A stretch of DNA of 64,000 bases from Burkholderiales bacterium (GTDB taxonomy: Bacteria > Pseudomonadota > Gammaproteobacteria > Burkholderiales > Casimicrobiaceae), in NCBI GenBank assembly GCA_016790165.1, contig JAEUPL010000025.1:1-64000 (forward strand). The letters run 5' to 3'. This document shows, piece by piece, positions 45,036 through 52,955 of this stretch. How positions within the stretch are numbered: the first letter of the stretch is position 1; each line of letters begins with the position of its first letter. The notes below the pieces were generated by a model that worked only from the letters and a program-made list of their open reading frames with translations, was not told where the DNA came from and made no database searches. The position numbers and the translations under genes were made by a program.

Positions 45036-45272
45036 CTAGAACAAGGACTCGATGTCGTAAGCCGCCGCCAGCGCCGCCAGTTTGGATGTCAGGCCGACCA
45101 CGCGACACTGCGGGCCGGCTCGGCGCTTCAACGCGGTGATCAACGCCAGGCCGGCAGAGTCCACGGTGGTGACTGCCGAAACGTCGATGGTTGTCTTGCC
45201 ACGCGCGCTGGGCGAGTGGCTCTCCCACAGTGTGTGGGCGTTTCCAAATGTGAGCTCACCTGACAGTTGCAT
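45036..45272 (-). CDS. mlaB: MlaB-like STAS domain protein
   Basis: 78 aa. 'TTIDVSAVTTVDSAGLALIT' with the conserved DSAG phospho-acceptor-like loop identifies a STAS domain. MlaB binds and stabilises the MlaF ATPase in the MlaFEDB inner-membrane complex. Placed at the end of the mla operon, 11 bases after mlaC. Shorter than E. coli MlaB (97 aa). Confidence 0.87.
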   Translation of the reverse strand: MQLSGELTFGNAHTLWESHSPSARGKTTIDVSAVTTVDSAGLALITALKRRAGPQCRVVGLTSKLAALAAAYDIESLF

Positions 45273-45283
45273 CGGTGCCGTGC

Positions 45284-45892
45284 CTACCTGTTCTTGGCCT
45301 GGAGCTGCTTGATCAGCGCGTCGACGCCCTGGTCGCGCACAACGCTGTTGAACTCCTCACGATAGTTGGTCACCAAACTGACGCCGGCCACCACTACGTC
45401 GTAGGCCTTCCAACTGCCGTCGGCCACCTTTTCCATGGAGTAGTCGATGGGGATGCCCTGGCCGTTCGCCTGATTGACGACGGTCTTGACCGTGACGTCT
45501 GTATCTGTCGTCTGCATGCGCAGCGGACGGTAGTCAATGGTGTTGTTGCGGAAGTTCGCCAGGGCGCCAGAGTAAGTGCGCACCAACAACGTCTGAAACT
45601 CACGCGTCAGTGCGGTTTGTTGGTCCGGCGACGCCTTGCCCCAATTGCGACCCATCGCCAGCTGTGTCATGTGCTGAAAGTTGAAATTGGGGATCAGACG
45701 CGTCTCGATGAGATCACGCAGTTTCGCCGCATTGCTGAGAATGGCCGGGTCGTTCTTGAGGACGGTCGTCACTTCGCTGGCGAGGGATTTGACCAGCGCA
45801 TCCGGAGCGGGCTGGGCCGCGGCAACGTTTGAGAGCACCGACGCGGCAACCACGCCGGCGAGCGCACCAGAAACCCACTTCAAAATCTTCAT
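45284..45892 (-). CDS. mlaC: phospholipid-binding periplasmic protein MlaC
   Basis: 202 aa with signal peptide (VSGALAGVVAASVLSNVAAA). 'TVLKNDPAILSNAAKLRDLI', 'NFQHMTQLAMGRNW' and 'LLVRTYSGALANF' mark MlaC/Ttg2D. It ferries phospholipids between the MlaA outer-membrane complex and MlaFEDB. Confidence 0.93.
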   Translation of the reverse strand: MKILKWVSGALAGVVAASVLSNVAAAQPAPDALVKSLASEVTTVLKNDPAILSNAAKLRDLIETRLIPNFNFQHMTQLAMGRNWGKASPDQQTALTREFQTLLVRTYSGALANFRNNTIDYRPLRMQTTDTDVTVKTVVNQANGQGIPIDYSMEKVADGSWKAYDVVVAGVSLVTNYREEFNSVVRDQGVDALIKQLQAKNR

Positions 45893-45931
45893 ACGACGCT
45901 TTGTTTCCTTACTCCGCGGTGATCCGCTGCG

Positions 45932-46630
45932 TTACTCGTCTTTGGGTCGCTTGCCGTCGAGCACCAGGCTCTGGCGGCGCTGAAGGTAAGCCGACCGCAG
46001 AAACGTGTACTGGTCGAGCGCCGCCTGAGCCATCAGCGCTTCCGCCGGGAACAGGCTGACGCGCGTATCCACCACACGCAGCGCCATCAACGAGTTGCGC
46101 ACCGGGACGGATGACAGGTTGCTGATGGGATCAATCTTGCCATCGGCGTAGCGCCCTACGACGTCACGCGCCGACGACGGGCCAAGGAAGGGCAGCACAA
46201 GGTACGGCCCGGAGCCGATACCCCAATAGCCGAGCGTCTGGCCAAAATCTTCATTGCCGCGTTCGATGCCCATCGGCGTGGCGACATCAAAGATGCCGCC
46301 GATACCGACCGTGCTGTTGATGATCACGCGACCGAAGTCATCGGCGAATTTCTGCCCCTTGAGTTGCAAGGCGTCGTTCACCACCGACTGCACATCGGAC
46401 GCGTTCTGGAACACATTGCTGACGCCACGCTTGACGGGATTGGGCACCGCAGCGTCGTAGCCCTTGGCGATCGGCTTGAACAAATAGTGATCGAAGGTGC
46501 TGTTGAAGGAGTGCACACCACGGTTGACAGGCTCCAGCGGGTCGCCGGGGGCAGCGTTTCGAAACGAAGCGCAACCGGTGAGCAGGCTGGCGGTGAGCGC
46601 CGTCGCGGCACAAAGGAGGCGGATCTTCAT
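45932..46630 (-). CDS. mlaA: outer-membrane lipoprotein MlaA (VacJ)
   Basis: 232 aa. Lipobox 'SLLTGC' at the N-terminus. 'DPLEPVNRGVHSFNSTFD', 'RGVSNVFQNASDVQSVVND', 'INSTVGIGGIFDVATPMGIE' and 'WGIGSGPYLVLPFLGPSSAR' are classical VacJ/MlaA signatures. It removes mislocalised phospholipid from the outer leaflet. Overlaps mlaD by 4 bases. Confidence 0.95.
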   Translation of the reverse strand: MKIRLLCAATALTASLLTGCASFRNAAPGDPLEPVNRGVHSFNSTFDHYLFKPIAKGYDAAVPNPVKRGVSNVFQNASDVQSVVNDALQLKGQKFADDFGRVIINSTVGIGGIFDVATPMGIERGNEDFGQTLGYWGIGSGPYLVLPFLGPSSARDVVGRYADGKIDPISNLSSVPVRNSLMALRVVDTRVSLFPAEALMAQAALDQYTFLRSAYLQRRQSLVLDGKRPKDE

Positions 46631-47178
46631 GGTTTGGCTCCGGGGGTAACGGCGGGCGGCGCTGCGGGCGAGGCGGCGCTCGGGGCGGGCGTGGGGACGG
46701 CGCCTGGCGCACTGGCCGGTGTCTCCTGCGCCTTGCTGAACATGAATTGCGAGATCAGTTTTTCCAGTTGCACCGCTGACTGAGTCTTGCGGATGCGGTC
46801 TTCGTCCTTCAGCATGACGCTGTCACCACCGGCCTCGAGGCCGACAAACTGCTCACCGAGCAAGCCCGAGGTGAAAATCGCAGCGATGGTGTCGCGTGGA
46901 AACTGGTGGTGCGAGTAGATGTGCAGCCGGGCGACACCTTCATACGTCTTGTCGTCGAGGCCGATGCTTTCCACACGCCCCACGACCACCCCGGCGCTCT
47001 TGACCGGGGCGCGGGGCTTGAGGTTGCCGATATTGTCGAAGCGCGCTTCGAGCTGATAACCCGTGCGCTGTTCGCTGGTGGTCAGCAGATTGCCCACCTT
47101 GAGCGCAAGAAACACGAGCGCCGCGAGCCCGATGGCAACAAAGATTCCAACCCAGAGATCAATGATTTTTCGGTTCAT
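46627..47178 (-). CDS. mlaD: MCE-domain protein MlaD
   Basis: 183 aa. One N-terminal transmembrane helix ('LWVGIFVAIGLAALVFLALKV'), then a single MCE domain ('YQLEARFDNIGNLKPRAPVK', 'SAGVVVGRVESIGLD', 'FVGLEAGGDSVML'). The C-terminus is a Pro/Ala-rich tail. Forms the hexameric lipid-binding ring of MlaFEDB. Confidence 0.94.
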   Translation of the reverse strand: MNRKIIDLWVGIFVAIGLAALVFLALKVGNLLTTSEQRTGYQLEARFDNIGNLKPRAPVKSAGVVVGRVESIGLDDKTYEGVARLHIYSHHQFPRDTIAAIFTSGLLGEQFVGLEAGGDSVMLKDEDRIRKTQSAVQLEKLISQFMFSKAQETPASAPGAVPTPAPSAASPAAPPAVTPGAKP

Positions 47179-47199
47179 AAGCCAATGCAGCCGCCGCGC

Positions 47200-48009
47200 T
47201 CAGTGCGGCCCGCCGCGGAACATGAAGACGGTGAGAACGAAATCGAGCGCCAGAATGGCCAGCGCCGAGGTGACAACCGTGCGGGTCGTGGCGGCCGACA
47301 CGCCTTCGGCGGTCGGCTTCGCATCATACCCTTCGAACACGGCGATCAGGCTGACGGCGAAGGCGAAGACGATGCTCTTGATCACGCCGTTGAGCACGTC
47401 GTAGCGCCAGTCGACTGCCGCCTGCATCTGGCCCCAGAAAGCACCCACATCAATTCCGATCAGCCGCACACCGACCAGATAGCCGCCGTAAATGCCCAGC
47501 GTCGAAAACAGAGCGGCCAGCAACGGCAGCGAGATGACGCCACCCCAAAAGCGTGGCGCGACGACCCGCGCGATCGGATCCACCGCCATCACTTCCATCG
47601 CGGCGAGCTGCTCGGTCGTTTTCATGAGCCCAATCTCCGCGGTCATCGCCGAGCCCGCGCGGCTGGCGAACAGCAGCCCCGCCACCACCGGACCCAACTC
47701 GCGCACCAGCGACAGCGCGACCAGTACGCCCATCGATTCGGTCGCTCCGAAGCGCACCAGCGTTTCGTAGCCCTGAAGCGCGAGCACCATGCCGACGAAC
47801 AGTCCACTCATCAACACGATGATCAGTGAGAGCACGCCCGCCTGATAGATCTCGCGGGCGATCAGTTGCGGGCGCGAAAACGCGGTACCGCTTTGCTTGA
47901 CCATGGCAATGAAGAACCGCGTGGCGAAGCCGAGCCGCGCGATGGCGTCAAGCGTGGCCGCGCCCAGACGCGAGAGCACGCGCGCGATGATCGGCTCAGG
48001 CGCGCTCAA
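47200..48009 (-). CDS. mlaE: MlaE permease
   Basis: 269 aa. '[20 protein letters not shown]', '[20 protein letters not shown]', '[20 protein letters not shown]' and several membrane helices identify MlaE. Overlaps mlaF by 4 bases, 21 bases before mlaD. Inner-membrane transport domain of the complex. Confidence 0.95.
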   Translation of the reverse strand: MSAPEPIIARVLSRLGAATLDAIARLGFATRFFIAMVKQSGTAFSRPQLIAREIYQAGVLSLIIVLMSGLFVGMVLALQGYETLVRFGATESMGVLVALSLVRELGPVVAGLLFASRAGSAMTAEIGLMKTTEQLAAMEVMAVDPIARVVAPRFWGGVISLPLLAALFSTLGIYGGYLVGVRLIGIDVGAFWGQMQAAVDWRYDVLNGVIKSIVFAFAVSLIAVFEGYDAKPTAEGVSAATTRTVVTSALAILALDFVLTVFMFRGGPH

Positions 48010-48866
48010 GAGAACGCCTCGGCGAGCGCTGGCGCGGGATAGTGAAAATGCACCGGCCCATCGGGTTCGCCATCGACAAACTGGCGAACGAACGGGTCGG
48101 TGCTGGCGCGGATTCCGGCAACATCCCCCTGAGCGACGACACGGCCTTCAGAGATGAAGTAGATGTAGTCGACGATCTTGAGCGATTCCGCGATGTCGTG
48201 GGTGACGAGGATGGAGGTCATGCCCAGCGCGTCATTCAGCCTGCGGATCAACTGTCCAACGACCGACAGTGAAATTGGGTCGAGGCCGGCAAACGGCTCG
48301 TCGTAAAGCACAATTTGCGGATCCAGTGCGATGGTGCGTGCCAGCGCCACGCGACGCGCCATGCCGCCGGAGAGTTCGCTCGGCTTCAGCTCCGCCGTGC
48401 CGCGCAAGCCGACCGCGTTGAGTTTCATGAGCACCAGATCGCGGATGATGTCTTCCGGCAGATCGGTATGCTCATGCATCGGAAATGCGATGTTGTCGAA
48501 CACCGTCATATCTGTGAACAGCGCGCCGAACTGGAACAACATGCCCAGACGCCGACGGTGCGCATACATCTGCTCGCGATTCATCGCGGCGACCGATTCG
48601 CCCGCCACCAGCACCTCGCCTGAACTGGCGCGAATCTGTCCACAGAGCAGGCGCAGGATCGTGGTTTTTCCGCAGCCGGACCCGCCCATGACCGCCACCA
48701 GCTTACCGCGTGGAACGGTCAGATTGACGCCCGAGAGGATCTGCCGTTCGCGCGTGTAGCCAAAGCTCACATCACGAAGCGTGACCAGCGCATCGCCAGA
48801 CGCGGCCGGGGCGATCGAGGCGGAGGAGGACGGGCCGTCAACGGCGGTACTTGGACTCATTACCAT
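48006..48866 (-). CDS. mlaF: MlaF ATP-binding protein
   Basis: 286 aa from ATG 48866; an upstream TTG and an ATG at 48860 are alternatives. Walker A '[19 protein letters not shown]', signature '[19 protein letters not shown]', Walker B '[13 protein letters not shown]' and '[17 protein letters not shown]' are intact. First gene of the mla operon; a large AT-rich palindrome lies about 45 bases upstream. Confidence 0.95.
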   Translation of the reverse strand: MVMSPSTAVDGPSSSASIAPAASGDALVTLRDVSFGYTRERQILSGVNLTVPRGKLVAVMGGSGCGKTTILRLLCGQIRASSGEVLVAGESVAAMNREQMYAHRRRLGMLFQFGALFTDMTVFDNIAFPMHEHTDLPEDIIRDLVLMKLNAVGLRGTAELKPSELSGGMARRVALARTIALDPQIVLYDEPFAGLDPISLSVVGQLIRRLNDALGMTSILVTHDIAESLKIVDYIYFISEGRVVAQGDVAGIRASTDPFVRQFVDGEPDGPVHFHYPAPALAEAFS

Positions 48867-48909
48867 GGCATTGTATCGGCGCGATTCCGGTGGACGGTCT
48901 GGCAATGGC

Positions 48910-48953
48910 TTTTTGCCTGATTTGACTGATCAGCAGTCATTACAAGGCAAAAA
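48910..48953. promoter_or_regulatory. nested AT-rich palindrome upstream of mlaF
   Basis: Outer arms TTTTTGCCT (48910-48918) and AGGCAAAAA (48945-48953) enclose inner arms TGACTG (48923-48928) and CAGTCA (48934-48939), nearly symmetric about 48931. The A and T runs are placed opposite to an intrinsic terminator (T-run 5', A-run 3' on both strands), so a protein-binding site is more likely. Confidence 0.5.
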
Positions 48954-49045
48954 ACATGAAAGTCGACATTGAGAAAAATTTCCGAGAATCCTTTACGCAA
49001 TGGCCGATAGGCCCGGAAAGCTGTATACGCAGCGCCCGGGTCACC

Positions 49046-49915
49046 TCACCGGACAGCTGTTTTGAGCGATTCGGCCAGCGTGTAGAGCGTGTCGCGGTCT
49101 CCGCCGGTCACTTTCGCTGCCACCTTGGCGGCTTTCGCGGGTGGCAATTCGGCCAGCAATGCCTTGAGCAGCGCCCGCGCGTCGATCAGCGCGCCCTGAG
49201 CGGCCGGCGCGGCCGGTGCGCCAGCAACGACGATGACAAACTCGCCGCGCAGGCGATCGGCAGTCGCCGACAACCACGCGGGCAGCGCTCCCGCGCTGAG
49301 CGCGGTCACCGTCTCGAATTTCTTGGTCAATTCACGCGCCACGACCACGCGGCGGTCGGCGGGCAAGGCCGCGGCCGCGGCCATGAGGGTCTTTTCCACG
49401 CGATGTGGCGACTCGAAGAACACGGTCGTCTCGACCCGCGACGCCGCGGTCTCAAAAAAAGCGACCAGATCGGTTTTGCCCGTCGGCGCGAAACCAGCAA
49501 AGGTGAACGCCGTCGACTCCAGTCCAGCGACCGACAACGCCGCGGTCACGGCACTCACGCCGGGGACCGGAATAATCGGAAAACCGGCGGCGCGAACGGC
49601 CGCCACCAGCCTGGCCCCGGGGTCGCTGATCGCCGGGGTGCCCGCATCGCTCGCATACGCCACCGCCGCGCCGCTGGCAATGCGCCCGACAATCTGTTCT
49701 GCCGCCTGTCGCTCGTTGTGCTCACGGACTGAGGTCAACCGCGGTGTGGCGATATCGAGCAGGTGCAGCAACTCGCGCGTGACGCGCGTATCCTCACAGG
49801 CAATGGTGTCGACGCTGGCGAGAACTGACCGCGCGCGCGCAGTGATGTCGCCCAGATTCCCCAACGGCGTCGCCACTACATACAATCCTGCCTGCAATTC
49901 CGTCGCGTCTTTCAT
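49046..49915 (-). CDS. rsmI: 16S rRNA (cytidine1402-2'-O)-methyltransferase RsmI
   Basis: 289 aa. 'GLYVVATPLGNLGDITARA', 'IACEDTRVTRELLHLL', 'SVREHNERQAAEQIV', 'ASDAGTPAISDPGARLV' and 'VFFESPHRVEKTL' are the tetrapyrrole-methylase-fold signatures of RsmI. Its start codon shares CATG with the start of the divergent lpoA-like gene. Confidence 0.95.
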   Translation of the reverse strand: MKDATELQAGLYVVATPLGNLGDITARARSVLASVDTIACEDTRVTRELLHLLDIATPRLTSVREHNERQAAEQIVGRIASGAAVAYASDAGTPAISDPGARLVAAVRAAGFPIIPVPGVSAVTAALSVAGLESTAFTFAGFAPTGKTDLVAFFETAASRVETTVFFESPHRVEKTLMAAAAALPADRRVVVARELTKKFETVTALSAGALPAWLSATADRLRGEFVIVVAGAPAAPAAQGALIDARALLKALLAELPPAKAAKVAAKVTGGDRDTLYTLAESLKTAVR

Positions 49916-51053
49916 GCCTGTTTATCCTGTTTTTGCTACTGCGGCTGCGGTCGCGCTGTGCGCGCTGCTCGGCGCCAGCGGTGGGCCTGCGTGGGCGCAG
50001 CCGGTCGGCACCCCAACGCCCGCTGAACCGCCTCGCACTGTAGCGCAAGCGGCGGCGGAGCAAACGACGACGGGCGTGAGTGCCGACGCCGCACCGGCGC
50101 CTCTGCGCGTGGTGCTGCTGCTGCCGCTGGAACAGCCGCTGCTCAAGCGTGCCGCGAACGTCGTGCGCGACGGCGCGGCTGCGGTATTCGCCTCGCGCAA
50201 AGGCGAGGTCAGCGTCAGCGAATGCGCCTACGCCACGGATGCAGTGCTCGCGGCCTATGAGCGCTGTGTCGACAAAAACACGCACTGGGTGATTGGGCCG
50301 TTGAGCCGCGCCGACGTGGCAGCGCTCGCTGCCGCGAAACCGGCCATCGTTCGCCCGACATTGATGTTGTCGCCCCTCGGCACCACACCGCCGGTGCCGA
50401 TGGCCGTGCTCTCGCCCGATCTGGAATCGGAAGCAGAGGCCATTGCGCAGCAGGCGGGTGAAGATGCCTGTCGCAAACCGTTGGTGGTGGAGGCGAGCAG
50501 CGCGATCGCCGCGCGGGTCGCCAGTGCGTATGTCTCGGGCTGGCGGGAGCGCAATGCCATCGCACTCGCACGGGCGTCACTCGCGTCGCGCGAGCGTTGG
50601 CGCCGGGACACCGACGGCTGGCGCCAGAGTGGCATCGATTGCGTGCTGTTTGCGGGCGGTAGCGCCACGTTACAGGAACTGCGACCGTATTTGCGCAACA
50701 TGGCCGTTTACATCACGAGCGCCAGCTTCGAGTCGGCGCTGGAGCGCACGTTGGACTGGACGGGAGTGCGTATCGCGGATTCTCCGTGGGTGGTCGATCC
50801 CGACCGCGCAGAGTTCGCGCGGTACGCCGCCGGTACGACGACCGACGGCGCGGACGGCCTTTCACCGACGTTGGCACGGCTCTACGCCCTGGGCGTGGAT
50901 GCAGCACGCCTGGTGCTGGCTGCCGGACGCGACAGTCTGCCTGCGTATTTCGATGGTGCAATTGGCCACCTCAAGTTGCGCGATGCGCAATATCGCCGCA
51001 CGCCGGCGGTGGGTGAGTTCCGCGAGCGTTCGCTGGTCAGGATCTCGCCTTGA
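49914..51053 (+). CDS. lpoA: LpoA-like exported protein (penicillin-binding protein activator family)
   Basis: 379 aa. Signal-like N-terminus ('VFATAAAVALCALLGASGGP'). No lipobox is evident. The body ('LRVVLLLPLEQPLLKRAANV', 'VIGPLSRADVAALAA', 'GIDCVLFAGGSATLQELRPY') has the periplasmic-binding-like fold of the C-terminal domain of LpoA. The N-terminal TPR domain of E. coli LpoA is missing, which is usual in betaproteobacterial members. Divergent from rsmI and followed by yraN, diaA and a BON gene, as in E. coli. An in-frame start further upstream would overlap rsmI. Confidence 0.8.
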   Translation: MPVYPVFATAAAVALCALLGASGGPAWAQPVGTPTPAEPPRTVAQAAAEQTTTGVSADAAPAPLRVVLLLPLEQPLLKRAANVVRDGAAAVFASRKGEVSVSECAYATDAVLAAYERCVDKNTHWVIGPLSRADVAALAAAKPAIVRPTLMLSPLGTTPPVPMAVLSPDLESEAEAIAQQAGEDACRKPLVVEASSAIAARVASAYVSGWRERNAIALARASLASRERWRRDTDGWRQSGIDCVLFAGGSATLQELRPYLRNMAVYITSASFESALERTLDWTGVRIADSPWVVDPDRAEFARYAAGTTTDGADGLSPTLARLYALGVDAARLVLAAGRDSLPAYFDGAIGHLKLRDAQYRRTPAVGEFRERSLVRISP

Positions 51054-51430
51054 TTGGGTTGACACGCGGCGCGCGCTCAGTACGCCCGCCACGCGCAGAC
51101 GGCGACGAGTTCGAACGCGCAGCCGAGGCGTTGCTGACGCAAGCGGGCCTGACCGTCGTGGCGCGCAATTGGACTTGCCGGCGCGGCGAGATTGACCTGA
51201 TCATGAGTGAGGGCGCAACACTGGTGTTTGTCGAAGTGCGCAAGCGCTCCGGCAGCCGATTCGGTGGTGCCGCCGAGAGCATTGGCCGCCAAAAGCGCGA
51301 GCGCCTGCGAGCGGCGATTTCGCTCTACCTCTCGGGTCTGACGCAGGAGCCAATGTGCCGCGTCGATGCCGTGCTGTTTGAACCCGGCAAGCCCACGCAA
51401 TGGCTCAAGAACATCGTCGAGGCCACATGA
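51050..51430 (+). CDS. yraN: YraN family (UPF0102) putative endonuclease
   Basis: 126 aa from a TTG overlapping the previous stop. 'AAEALLTQAGLTVVARNWTC', 'RRGEIDLIMSEGATLVFVEV' and 'RKRSGSRFGGAAESIGRQKR' are the YraN signatures; the Glu/Asp/Glu-Val-Lys-like pattern resembles Holliday-junction resolvase folds. Function unproven. Confidence 0.92.
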   Translation: MIGLTRGARSVRPPRADGDEFERAAEALLTQAGLTVVARNWTCRRGEIDLIMSEGATLVFVEVRKRSGSRFGGAAESIGRQKRERLRAAISLYLSGLTQEPMCRVDAVLFEPGKPTQWLKNIVEAT

Positions 51431-52029
51431 GCGCCGCAACACTCTACGCTGCCGTAGAGCAGCATTTTGCCGAGGCCATGCAAACCCTCGCCGCGGTCGA
51501 CGCGCGACAGTACAGCGCCCTTGCTGACGCGGCCGAAACCATCGTGCAAGCCCTGCTTGGAAATCATCGCGTATTCACCTGCGGCAACGGCGGCTCGGCG
51601 TCCGATGCCGAGCATCTGGTCGCCGAGCTGGTCGGGCGCCTCGAAGCCGAGCGCCCGGGCCTGCCCGCGCTGGCCCTCACGGCCAACAGCAGCGTGTTGA
51701 CTGCGCTGGGCAACGATTACGGCTATGACGAGGTCTTTGCGCGGCAGGTCCAGACCTACGGCGGTGCAGGTGACGTGCTGGTCGCATTCTCGACCAGCGG
51801 CAACTCGCGCAATGTGCTTGCCGCCGTGCGCGCCGCTCAGGAACGAGACATGCCGGTCGTGGCCTTCACTGGAGCGCCGGGCGGGGCGCTGCGGGAACAA
51901 CTTGGCCCGGAAGATCGTCTGATCGCCATGCCTGCGACGCGCATAATGCGGGCGCAGGAACTGCATCGCATCGGCATTCACGCTTTGTGCGATGCCATTG
52001 ACCGAATTTTGCTGGGAGGCCACGCATGA
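51427..52029 (+). CDS. diaA: SIS-domain protein DiaA/GmhA type
   Basis: 200 aa from ATG overlapping yraN. 'RVFTCGNGGSASDAEHLVAE', 'LTANSSVLTALGNDYGYDEV', 'VLVAFSTSGNSRNVLAAV' and 'QELHRIGIHALCDAID' fit both phosphoheptose isomerase GmhA and the DnaA-binding DiaA. The neighbourhood (rsmI-lpoA-yraN-x-BON) is that of diaA, which regulates replication initiation. Sequence alone does not decide. Confidence 0.87.
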   Translation: MSAATLYAAVEQHFAEAMQTLAAVDARQYSALADAAETIVQALLGNHRVFTCGNGGSASDAEHLVAELVGRLEAERPGLPALALTANSSVLTALGNDYGYDEVFARQVQTYGGAGDVLVAFSTSGNSRNVLAAVRAAQERDMPVVAFTGAPGGALREQLGPEDRLIAMPATRIMRAQELHRIGIHALCDAIDRILLGGHA

Positions 52030-52607
52030 CATCACGCACTTCGCTCACACTGATTTTGTCGTTCGCGGCAGCCGGAGCGCTGCTCTCCGGCTGTGCGCCG
52101 CTGATTGTTGGCGGGGCCGCCGTCACTGCCGTTGCAGTCACGGAGGATCGACGCAGCACGGGCGTCTTCGTCGACGACGAAAACATCGAGAACCGGGCGC
52201 TGCTGAAGGTGAAGACGCGCTTCGGCGGGCAGGTGCACGTCAATATCACCAGCTACAACCGGCAGGTGCTGGTGACGGGCGAGGCCGCCAGCGAGGTGGT
52301 ACGCAAGGGCGTCGAGGAAGAAGTCAATGCAGTACCCGGCATCAAGCGTGTGTTCAACGAAATGACGGTTGGCCCGCAGGCAGGAGTGTTGGCGATCAGC
52401 AATGACACGCGTCTGACGACCGTGGTGAAGACGCGCTTTCTCGAAGCCAACCGCTTTCAATCCAACCACGTGAAAGTCGTCACCGAGGCCGGGGTCGTCT
52501 ACCTGCTGGGCATCGTGAAGCGTGCTGAAGCCGACGCCGCAGCACAGCTCGCCAGCACGACCTCGGGCGTGTCACGGGTGGTTCGACTGTTCGAATACCT
52601 CGACTAA
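52026..52607 (+). CDS. dolP: BON-domain lipoprotein (DolP/YraP-like)
   Basis: 193 aa, ATGA overlap with diaA. Lipobox 'LLSGCAP', then two BON domains ('VHVNITSYNRQVLVTGEAAS', 'NHVKVVTEAGVVYLLGIVKR'). This is the layout of DolP, an outer-membrane lipoprotein that binds anionic phospholipids. Last gene of the lpoA operon. Confidence 0.9.
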   Translation: MTSRTSLTLILSFAAAGALLSGCAPLIVGGAAVTAVAVTEDRRSTGVFVDDENIENRALLKVKTRFGGQVHVNITSYNRQVLVTGEAASEVVRKGVEEEVNAVPGIKRVFNEMTVGPQAGVLAISNDTRLTTVVKTRFLEANRFQSNHVKVVTEAGVVYLLGIVKRAEADAAAQLASTTSGVSRVVRLFEYLD

Positions 52608-52682
52608 AATCGTTGACGGATTGTGGCGCGGAGGGCGCCATAACTGCTCTACTATCGGCGCGATCGCGCCTCAGGACAAGTC

Positions 52683-52916
52683 ATGTCAGAAACCATTGAT
52701 CGCGAAGTTGACGCCCGGGGCTTGAATTGTCCGTTGCCGATCCTTCGTACAAAGAAAGCGCTGAACGACATGACCAGCGGCCAGGTGCTCAAGGTGACCG
52801 CCACTGACCCGGCGTCGCAACGTGACTTCCAGGCGTTCGCGCGGCAAACCGGCAACACGCTGATTGATCAAGTTAGTGCCAACGGCGAATTCGTGTACCT
52901 GCTCAGACGCAAGTAG
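52683..52916 (+). CDS. tusA: TusA-like sulfur carrier
   Basis: 77 aa. 'DARGLNCPLPILRTKKALND' has the sulfur-accepting Cys in the CPxP motif; 'VLKVTATDPASQRDFQAFAR' and the end 'EFVYLLRRK' are family-typical. Transfers persulfide sulfur for tRNA thiolation or other sulfur trafficking. 75 bases after dolP; may have its own promoter. Confidence 0.92.
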   Translation: MSETIDREVDARGLNCPLPILRTKKALNDMTSGQVLKVTATDPASQRDFQAFARQTGNTLIDQVSANGEFVYLLRRK

Positions 52917-52955
52917 TGCCGCATGTCCGGCCTGCGACGGGAAAGGATCTCGCCG

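Noticed and set aside
48910-48953. Intrinsic terminator of rsmI
   Set aside because: The T-run comes before and the A-run after the stem on both strands, the reverse of a terminator.
49233-49913. Upstream extension of the lpoA-like frame
   Set aside because: It lies antisense to rsmI, is rich in Thr, Ala and Arg, and the signal peptide begins only at the ATG at 49914.
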